A stretch of 64,000 nt of DNA, taken from assembly GCA_964344765.1 (NCBI GenBank), contig CAYFOM010000005.1, positions 65,986 to 129,985 of the forward strand. Reading direction: 5' to 3'. A program made the position numbers and the translations under genes. Positions 28,978 to 35,713 of the stretch are shown piece by piece. A model generated the notes under the pieces. The model did no database searches and was not told where the DNA came from. It was given only the letters and a program-made list of their open reading frames with translations. The stretch is from JACNIZ01 sp964344765. GTDB lineage: Bacteria; Planctomycetota; UBA1135. Each line of letters begins with the position of its first letter. The first letter of the stretch is position 1.

Positions 28978-30375
28978 ATGGGCATGCCCCAGCGTCTGCC
29001 GCTGCAGGAAGAATTACGCAAACTCGAACGCCGCCTGAGAAGGCGGTGGTCGGGCGCGTTTGGTGGTGCCCCCACTGGACTTAAGGCCTACCGAGCCTCG
29101 TGGCTGACGTCGTTCCAGGGCGGCTACCAACGCTGCGAGCGCGAGCACATGTGGCGTGACTTGGCTGCAGGATCGCCGCTTTTGGTCAGCGACTTCCACC
29201 CGCTGCGCCGATCCACCCGCATGTTGCAGCATTTGCTGGCCGAAATGCCGCTGCCGAAAACGCCGTGTTTGGCGTTGGAATTGCTTCCCCATCACGAACC
29301 GGTTCCGGTGCGGTCCTTACTCACCGACACCAGAGGCCACGCTGCACGGTGCTTGCAGTTGATGGACGGCCGCCTCGTAACCGATGTATATCCCGATGCT
29401 TTGGAAGAACTTGCCCTGCACGACGGCTGGCTCGCCGGGGTATGGACCGATGCATCGCCGCACGATCGCGACGCCTTCGCCGCCAATTGCTGGAAAAGCT
29501 GGCAAACGCAACACCCCAACCTCTACCAGTTGCTGCAATTTGGGGATTGGCATTTAGCCGACAATCACTTACCGCGCGCGCTGAAGGCGGTCGGCGGTAA
29601 TCCCACGGTGTTGCATCAATCGCCGGAGCCGCTGTGGGATCGCATCCGCCCGCAGGGTGAAGAACCGTGCTTGAAACTGGATAACGGCCATTACGCTTGG
29701 TTGCACACGCCACCCATCGCCCAGTGGGCAGCCGCAGTGCAGGGCGAAGACCAATCCATGGACCACCACACGCTGGACTCGGTCGCCGACCTGCTCGAAG
29801 AATTGGCCGACGCGCTGGCCGAATTGCTTCAAGTCGATGGTTCCGACGAGTGCCCATACATCCTCGGTCCGGATGACTGGCCGGAGTTCTTCTACTCACT
29901 ACCCCGCGAATCCGCCGCCGCCTTCCACCCCGATTTTCCGCCCGGCCGCTTCCTCGGTCATCCGCGCGAGAATTTGTTTTGGGTGCCGGAGCACCCGTCG
30001 TGGAATTTGCTGGTCGAAATGGCCGCCGAACTCCTGCTTTCGGCACGCCCGGTCCACGCCGATTTTGACCACATCGCCGCACGCTTCGCATTCTGCCACC
30101 TGATCCCGCTTGCTTGGAACCCGTTCCTCGCGCACTCCCAATCCGCCCAACTGCGGGCGGCATACGGCTCTACGCCGGACCTGGCGTGCAAACCGGCAAG
30201 CCGGGACCGCTATGTCGCCCAGCGCCAACTGGGCTGGCAAGCGGCGACGGCAATGCTTCAATTCCGCCTGCTCGACGTCAGCAGTGCCCAAGATCTGCTC
30301 AAATCCGCTCCGCGCGCTTTTATTTGGTACTTCGCTTTGAGTACAATCCAGGCGTCCGCAGTGAGCGCATCATGA
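28978..30375 (+). CDS. ChaN-like protein (DUF399-type haem-binding fold), function unknown
   Basis: A protein of 465 residues. The first half has the pattern of ChaN-like proteins: SPLLVSDFHPLRRSTRMLQHLLAEM, then CLALELLPHHEP, and later LLQFGDWHLADNHLPRALKA, with conserved His residues that could bind haem or metal. The second half, from about residue 250, is helical and acidic and not recognised. There is no signal peptide, unlike E. coli ChaN. It is followed by a lipoprotein gene with a 4-bp overlap, and the Fur gene lies just beyond on the other strand. The call rests on motif pattern only. Confidence 0.5.
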   Translation: MGMPQRLPLQEELRKLERRLRRRWSGAFGGAPTGLKAYRASWLTSFQGGYQRCEREHMWRDLAAGSPLLVSDFHPLRRSTRMLQHLLAEMPLPKTPCLALELLPHHEPVPVRSLLTDTRGHAARCLQLMDGRLVTDVYPDALEELALHDGWLAGVWTDASPHDRDAFAANCWKSWQTQHPNLYQLLQFGDWHLADNHLPRALKAVGGNPTVLHQSPEPLWDRIRPQGEEPCLKLDNGHYAWLHTPPIAQWAAAVQGEDQSMDHHTLDSVADLLEELADALAELLQVDGSDECPYILGPDDWPEFFYSLPRESAAAFHPDFPPGRFLGHPRENLFWVPEHPSWNLLVEMAAELLLSARPVHADFDHIAARFAFCHLIPLAWNPFLAHSQSAQLRAAYGSTPDLACKPASRDRYVAQRQLGWQAATAMLQFRLLDVSSAQDLLKSAPRAFIWYFALSTIQASAVSAS

Positions 30376-30764
30376 AGCAGTTTGCCGTCCTACTCGTCCT
30401 CATTCCGTTGCTTGGTTCTTGTGTGGCCGCGCCGTTCATTGCGGCCGGCGCCATTGGTGTTTGGACCTACGACGAGTATTCGGATAACGGTGGCTCCATT
30501 CCGGTTGAAGCCCCTTATCAAGATGTTTGGATCGCCGCAAAGGCGGTGGCCATGGATCGCGTTGAGCCCGGCGATAAGTTGGAAATCAACGATGGCGTGA
30601 TGCGCATCGAAGGTCGCATCGACGACGCCAACGTATTGATTAGCGTGCTGCTCTACCCGAGCACCGACAAGTTGACTGAAATCAAAGTCACGGCGCTGCA
30701 AGGTCTGCGCGGTCGAGCCGACATCGCGCAGGAAATCGCCGAAGACATCGCCAACCGTCTTTAA
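30372..30764 (+). CDS. DUF3568-type lipoprotein
   Basis: A protein of 130 residues starting at ATG 30372, with a lipoprotein signal (MKQFAVLLVLIPLLGSC; lipobox LGSC). It continues with a Gly/Ala-rich stretch and a small alpha/beta domain (EAPYQDVWIAAKAVAMDRVEPGDKLEINDGVMRIEGRID), the pattern of DUF3568 lipoproteins. The start overlaps the stop of the ChaN-like gene (ATGA), so the two are coupled. A longer frame upstream belongs to the previous gene in another frame. The function is unknown. Confidence 0.7.
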   Translation: MKQFAVLLVLIPLLGSCVAAPFIAAGAIGVWTYDEYSDNGGSIPVEAPYQDVWIAAKAVAMDRVEPGDKLEINDGVMRIEGRIDDANVLISVLLYPSTDKLTEIKVTALQGLRGRADIAQEIAEDIANRL

Positions 30765-30782
30765 ACGCAGCCGCCGAGCGCG

Positions 30783-31241
30783 TTAATCGTCTAATTCCGG
30801 ACGATACTTCGGCCAACAGGTGCTGCAGTAACCTTCCAAGGTGAGGGTGTGGTGCACCATGTGGAAGTTGCACTTTTTCGCTTCTTGCTGCTGAAGCGCT
30901 TCGATCTCTGGATTGCGGAACTCGATGATGGTCGAGCAGCCCATGCAAATCATGTGATCGTGATGGCGATGGCCAAGGATGTGCTCGTAAAGCACCTGCC
31001 CCTGCCCACGCTCAATGGCGGCTAAAAACCCTCCTTCCACCAGTAAGCCCAAAGTGCGGTAAACCGTTGCGCGCGAGGCGCGGCCGCCATTGGACTTGAC
31101 CCAGTCGTACATCTGCTCGGCAGTAAAGTGCGAATGGGTTTGCCAAGCTTGAGTAAGAACTTCCCTGCGCGGTTCAGTGACGCGCAAGCTCTTCTTTTTC
31201 AGGAAGTCTTCAAAAAGTTGGAGGGCTTCTTTGGCATCCAT
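30783..31241 (-). CDS. fur: Fur-family metal-responsive transcriptional regulator
   Basis: A protein of 152 residues. The winged-helix DNA-binding domain is RVTEPRREVLTQAWQTHSHFTAEQMYDWVKSNGGRASRATVYRTLGLLVEGG. The dimer domain has HRHHDHMICMGC and YCSTCW, giving two CxxC pairs for a structural zinc. It would repress iron or other metal uptake genes. Its ATG shares one base with the purD stop (TAATG), so it is translated after purD. Fur is likely, but Zur or PerR subfamilies cannot be excluded from sequence alone. Confidence 0.88.
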   Translation of the reverse strand: MDAKEALQLFEDFLKKKSLRVTEPRREVLTQAWQTHSHFTAEQMYDWVKSNGGRASRATVYRTLGLLVEGGFLAAIERGQGQVLYEHILGHRHHDHMICMGCSTIIEFRNPEIEALQQQEAKKCNFHMVHHTLTLEGYCSTCWPKYRPELDD

Positions 31242-32530
31242 TAGAAGTTTTGAGCCGCTTCCAGCGCGGCGAGACCGATGTCGGTCCGGTAAGTCTTGCC
31301 TTCAAATTCGATTTGATCGACCGCTGCGTAGGCACGCTTGCGAGCTTCAAGCAGGTCGTCACCTAACGCGGTGACGGCCAGGACACGGCCTCCGGCTGTG
31401 ACAATTTGACCATCCTTTTCGGCGGTACCGGCGTGGAAGACTTGCAGGTCGGGGCCCTGCTCAATGCTGTCCAATCCGTGAATCGGAATCCCCTTGGGGT
31501 AGCTGGCCGGATAACCCTTCGACGCAAGGATGACGGTAATCGCCGGCCGCTCGTCCCATTCCGGAGCTTCCAATTCGTCGAGGTTGCCGTTGGCACAAGC
31601 CATCAGCAACGGCACGAGGTCGGACTTCAGGCGCGGCATCAACACTTGGCATTCGGGATCGCCGAAGCGCACGTTGTACTCCAGCACCTTGGGACCGGCG
31701 GTGGTCAACTTCAAACCGGCGAAGAGCACGCCTTGGAAGCGGCGGCCTTCGTGGTTCATGCCGTGAATGGTCGGCAGGATGACCTGGCGTTCCACTGCGT
31801 CACGAGTGCGCGGACTAATCAACGGGTTCGGGCAAACCGCGCCCATGCCGCCGGTGTTCGGGCCGACGCCGCCGTCGCCCAATTGCTTGTGATCCATGCA
31901 GCTTTCCAGCGGCAAGAAGGTACGGCTGTCAGTCAGAGCAAAGATCGAAGCTTCCGGCCCATCCAAGAACTCTTCAACCAAAATGGTGGCACCGGCCTCG
32001 CCGTGCACACCGTCTTCCAGCATCGCCTTGGCTGCAGCGCGCGCTTCGCGCACGTCTTCGCAAATCACCACGCCTTTGCCGGCAGCTAAGCCCGAAGCTT
32101 TGATCACTACGGGGTAGCGCGCGCCACCTTGCAGGTAGGAAATCGCCGGATTGGAATCGCCGAACACGCGGTAAGCACCGGTCGGTACACGATGGCGCAC
32201 CATGATGTCCTTGCAGAAGGCTTTGCTGCTCTCTAGCTCGGCGGCGCCGGCGCGTGGGCCGAACACCGGCACGTTGATGTCGTGCAAACGGTCGGCGAGG
32301 CCGTCGGCGAGCGGATCTTCCGGCCCAATCACCACCAAGCCTACGTCATTCGCCTTGCAGAAACTGACGATGCCATCCAGGTCATTGGCAGCAAGGTCTA
32401 AGTTTTCCCCGAGGGTTGCCGTACCCGGATTTCCAGGGGCGAACCACATGGATTCCACCAGTGGGGATTGTGAAATTTTCCAAGCCAGGGCATGTTCCCG
32501 GCCACCGGATCCGACAAGCAGAACGCGCAT
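31241..32530 (-). CDS. purD: Phosphoribosylamine--glycine ligase
   Basis: A protein of 429 residues starting at ATG 32530 (MRVLLVGSGGREHALAWKI). ATP-grasp motifs are present: VIKASGLAAGKGVVIC, EEFLDGPEASIFAL and NVRFGDPECQVLMPRL. It joins glycine to phosphoribosylamine in purine synthesis. A longer open frame to 32566 adds 12 residues without family support. It is divergent from the sensor kinase and is translationally linked to fur. Confidence 0.95.
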   Translation of the reverse strand: MRVLLVGSGGREHALAWKISQSPLVESMWFAPGNPGTATLGENLDLAANDLDGIVSFCKANDVGLVVIGPEDPLADGLADRLHDINVPVFGPRAGAAELESSKAFCKDIMVRHRVPTGAYRVFGDSNPAISYLQGGARYPVVIKASGLAAGKGVVICEDVREARAAAKAMLEDGVHGEAGATILVEEFLDGPEASIFALTDSRTFLPLESCMDHKQLGDGGVGPNTGGMGAVCPNPLISPRTRDAVERQVILPTIHGMNHEGRRFQGVLFAGLKLTTAGPKVLEYNVRFGDPECQVLMPRLKSDLVPLLMACANGNLDELEAPEWDERPAITVILASKGYPASYPKGIPIHGLDSIEQGPDLQVFHAGTAEKDGQIVTAGGRVLAVTALGDDLLEARKRAYAAVDQIEFEGKTYRTDIGLAALEAAQNF

Positions 32531-32645
32531 CGGCCAGATTCTACGCTCGCCCAAGATTGCGGCCAAGGATTGCTGGCGACAATCACGGTGGCGTCCGGCA
32601 AAAGGATTCCTGGTTGAGAGGCGGCGGCGAAGTTACACCAGAGGG

Positions 32646-33752
32646 GTGAGTCCAAACATCAATACCGCCGATCTCGAGCACTCTGCCGACGGCCCGCTGG
32701 GTCCGGAGCAGCTGGCGCGCATCGTCGATCTCAGCCCAGATGCCATTTTGCTGCTGGACAAGGACGACGTGATTCGAGTTTGGAATCGCAGTGCCGAGCG
32801 CATTTTCGGCTACAGCGCGAACCAGGCGGTTGGCCACTCCTTCGACCTGCTGTTGCCGCAATCCCTACGCGACGATGGCGAAATGGATCGCATTCGCGAG
32901 CTGACCAACCAAACTGGTGAACTTCGCGATTATCGCACCAAACGAAAGACCGCCGATGGCCGCGAGTTGGTCGTGTCTTTAGCACGTCGACGGCTGTTGG
33001 ATAGCACTGGCGAATTCAGCGGCACCATTGCCATTTTGCGCGATGTATCCGAAACCGTACGCTTGCGCCAACAGGCTTCCGATGCCATGCATTTAGCAGC
33101 GATCGGCAACATTGCCTCGCAGGTAGCTCATGAAATCCGCAATCCGCTAGCAGGCATTCACGGGGCGCTGCAAGTGTTGCGGCGCCGCTTTCCGCCAAAC
33201 AGTAGCGAGCAGGAGATTTTCGTCGGCTTAACCGATGAGATTCGTCGGTTGGATGGCTTGGTCACCGACCTGCAACGTTTCGGCCGGCCGGTGGAAATTC
33301 ATCCTGAGCATTTAGACCTCGCCGCGCTGGCGCGTACTTGGGTGGATTCGGTCGGCGATGCTTTTGAGGAAGAGGTGCAAGTGGTTGGACAATTGCCCGA
33401 TGAGTTGATTTTGCACAGCGACCCGTTGATCCTGCGCGATGTCTTGACCGCGTTAGCGAGCAATGCGGTGGAAAATCATCATGGCGGTAGCGTGCGGTTG
33501 GAGTTGCACCTGACCCTGGCGGATGGTTGGGCCATCCTCGATCTCTACGACGACGGCCCCGGCATTCCCGATGACATGATCGACAAGCTTTGGGAACCCT
33601 TCGTCACCTCCAAGGTGCGTGGATCCGGTCTTGGCCTAGCGATCTGCCGCCGCAACATCGAGAACATGGGCGGGCAATTGGATTGGGTTTGCAACGGCGG
33701 GCGCGAATCCATGCCCGGTGCCCAATTCCGAATTAGTCTTCCGCAGACGTAG
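32646..33752 (+). CDS. PAS-domain sensor histidine kinase (NtrB-like, cytoplasmic)
   Basis: A protein of 368 residues. A PAS domain lies at about residues 20-135 (LSPDAILLLDKDDVIRVWNRSAERIFGY). HisKA has the H-box VAHEIRNPLAGIHGALQVLRRR, and the HATPase domain has ALASNAVENHHGG (N-box), DDGPGIPDDM (G1) and GSGLGLAICRRNIENMGG. It has no membrane segment, so it probably senses an internal signal. The GTG start at 32646 has AGAGG almost adjoining, and the start is uncertain. Its end overlaps by 20 bp, tail to tail, the sigma-54 activator gene on the other strand, which is the likely partner. Confidence 0.88.
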   Translation: MSPNINTADLEHSADGPLGPEQLARIVDLSPDAILLLDKDDVIRVWNRSAERIFGYSANQAVGHSFDLLLPQSLRDDGEMDRIRELTNQTGELRDYRTKRKTADGRELVVSLARRRLLDSTGEFSGTIAILRDVSETVRLRQQASDAMHLAAIGNIASQVAHEIRNPLAGIHGALQVLRRRFPPNSSEQEIFVGLTDEIRRLDGLVTDLQRFGRPVEIHPEHLDLAALARTWVDSVGDAFEEEVQVVGQLPDELILHSDPLILRDVLTALASNAVENHHGGSVRLELHLTLADGWAILDLYDDGPGIPDDMIDKLWEPFVTSKVRGSGLGLAICRRNIENMGGQLDWVCNGGRESMPGAQFRISLPQT

Positions 33753-35130
33753 CGTCGTCGTCGAGGCCGAACTTGTCGATGCGATAGCGAATTTGGTCAC
33801 GTTTCATCCCGAGCAAACGTGCGGCCTTGCTGCGATTTCCGCCACAGCGACGCAACGCCTCGGCCACCCAAGCGCGCTCAAGGTCCTCCAACGAGCAACC
33901 ACCGGTGGGCAGCGCAGGAAGCCCGCTCGGGTCCATGCGGCTACTCATGCCGCCTAATTCCGGCGGCAAGTCGGCAAGATCGATTTGCTCGCCGACGACC
34001 AATAGCGCCGCACGCTCGATTGCATTGCGCAATTCACGCACGTTGCCCGGCCACGGGAAAGCCTGCATAGCTGCCAACGCCGCTTCACTGAATCCATTGG
34101 CAGGGCTGCCGAATTCGCGCCGGTAAACATCGAGAAAATGCTCGGCCAACGGGCGGATGTCTTCAAGGCGATCCTTAAGCGACGGAATTAAAACCGGCAG
34201 CACGCGTAAGCGGTAAAACAAGTCTGCGCGGAATCGACCTTCGGCGACGTCTTGTTGCAGGTCGCGATTGGTCGCAGCGACAACCCGAGCTTCTAAGCGC
34301 AGCTGCCGGGTGCCGCCCACGCGACGGAAGGTGCGGTCCTCGAGCAAGGTCAGCATCTTGGCCTGAGTACCGGGCGGCAAATCGCCGATTTCGTCAAGGA
34401 ACAAAGTGCCGCCATAGGCCAATTCCGCGAGTCCAGGCTTGGCGTTTTTGGCATCGGTAAACGCGCCTTTCTCGTGACCGAATAGCTCGGATTCCAGCAA
34501 GGCTTCGGGAATAGCGGTACACGGCACCGAAATAAACGGCCGCTGCTCATCGCCGCCAAAGCGGTGCAGCAACCGCGCCGCCAGTCCTTTGCCGACACCA
34601 CTTGCGCCGGTCAGCAAAACCGTAGTGGCTTCACTGCGACCGATGCGTTCCAACAAGCGAATGACTTCTTGAAAACTTGCCGACTCGGCGACAAAACCCA
34701 TCGCGCTGGGGTCGCGTCGCTGGCTTTCTTCAATGCGGCGCAATCGGCTGCGGTCCAAAATGCGCACCGCTTTGGCCAGAATCTCATCCAAGTCAAACGG
34801 CTTGCCGACGTAATCCTGCGCGCCCGCTTGAATGGCATCGACGGCGGCGTCGAACGAGCCATAAGCCGTGATCATCAGCACCGGCAACTCACTGTCCTTC
34901 TCCAGCACCTCAGTCAGCAAGTCCATGCCTTGACCGTCAGGCAAGCGCTGATCCAGCAGCAGCAAGTCGGGCCATTCTTCATCCAGGCGCCGCCGCGCTT
35001 CTTCCAAAGTGGCGGCTTCCTCGACCATCGCGCCGGCGTCCTCAAACCCAGCGCGCAGACTCCAGCGAATCATCTGCTCGTCGTCGACGACCAGGATGCG
35101 CGGGGCGGGAGTTGGGAAACGGATTTCCAC
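33733..35130 (-). CDS. Sigma-54-dependent response regulator (NtrC family)
   Basis: A protein of 465 residues. The receiver domain (ILVVDDEQ; phospho-Asp in LLLLDQRLPDGQG; Lys in VGKPFDLDE) is followed by an AAA+ domain with Walker A GASGVGKG, Walker B GTLFLDEIGDLPPG, the R-finger region, and a Fis-type helix-turn-helix at the end (GGNRSKAARLLGMKRDQIRYRIDKFGL). The sigma-54 contact loop reads GAFTDA instead of the usual GAFTGA. It starts with GTG. The partner kinase is encoded convergently with overlapping ends. Targets are unknown. Confidence 0.93.
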   Translation of the reverse strand: MEIRFPTPAPRILVVDDEQMIRWSLRAGFEDAGAMVEEAATLEEARRRLDEEWPDLLLLDQRLPDGQGMDLLTEVLEKDSELPVLMITAYGSFDAAVDAIQAGAQDYVGKPFDLDEILAKAVRILDRSRLRRIEESQRRDPSAMGFVAESASFQEVIRLLERIGRSEATTVLLTGASGVGKGLAARLLHRFGGDEQRPFISVPCTAIPEALLESELFGHEKGAFTDAKNAKPGLAELAYGGTLFLDEIGDLPPGTQAKMLTLLEDRTFRRVGGTRQLRLEARVVAATNRDLQQDVAEGRFRADLFYRLRVLPVLIPSLKDRLEDIRPLAEHFLDVYRREFGSPANGFSEAALAAMQAFPWPGNVRELRNAIERAALLVVGEQIDLADLPPELGGMSSRMDPSGLPALPTGGCSLEDLERAWVAEALRRCGGNRSKAARLLGMKRDQIRYRIDKFGLDDDATSAED

Positions 35131-35191
35131 GGCCTAGTGGGGCTGGGCGTTGGCGCCGGGTATGCGACGCCAACGTGTGGCTCAGTATGGC

Positions 35192-35713
35192 TTAGCGGAA
35201 CGGACGGCGGACCACCAGGGCTACGAAAATTGCCAGCAAAGCAATGCCCCCGACCACAGTGATCAGCGAGAACTTCATTCCCATATCCGAATCGTCCGAC
35301 GCCTCACCGGCCACTTCAAAAGCGGTTTCCTCCGGATTTTGGGGTCGATAAGACCGAGTGGGTTTTTCGGGCGTTGCAGCATCTAAGGCACGCAAGCGCA
35401 CCACTGCTTCTTGCACCACTGCCGCAGGGCCGGAAATGAACATCGAGTTCGAACGGCTAACCGGCTGAATGTTTGGCGCCTGCTCACGGTCGAAGGTACG
35501 TTCCACGCTGGTCGCCGAGCTGACGACGTCGGCACGTTCCAAGGTCAGCAATACGGTCACCAATTTGCCGGAGTTGGCATTGTTGGCCATGCCTTCCAGC
35601 ACGCTTAACTCCACCAACTTGCCTTCCACTTGGGTCGGCTCTTCCTGCTGGGAAGAAACGGTAGTTGCCAGCAAAATGGCGGCAAGCAATGCAGTCAGGA
35701 TGGCACGTATCAT
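35192..35713 (-). CDS. Small exported or membrane protein with secretin-N-like segment
   Basis: A protein of 173 residues. A signal peptide is at the start (MIRAILTALLAAILLATTVSS), and one membrane helix is near the C terminus (FSLITVVGGIALLAIFVALVV) with a short basic tail. The middle has a repeat-like fold with SRSNSMFISGPAAVVQEAVVRLRALDAATP, which resembles the N1-type subdomain of secretins (strand, then helix ending in LD). It is not a full secretin. Its ATG overlaps the pepN stop by 4 bp. The function is unknown. Confidence 0.6.
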   Translation of the reverse strand: MIRAILTALLAAILLATTVSSQQEEPTQVEGKLVELSVLEGMANNANSGKLVTVLLTLERADVVSSATSVERTFDREQAPNIQPVSRSNSMFISGPAAVVQEAVVRLRALDAATPEKPTRSYRPQNPEETAFEVAGEASDDSDMGMKFSLITVVGGIALLAIFVALVVRRPFR

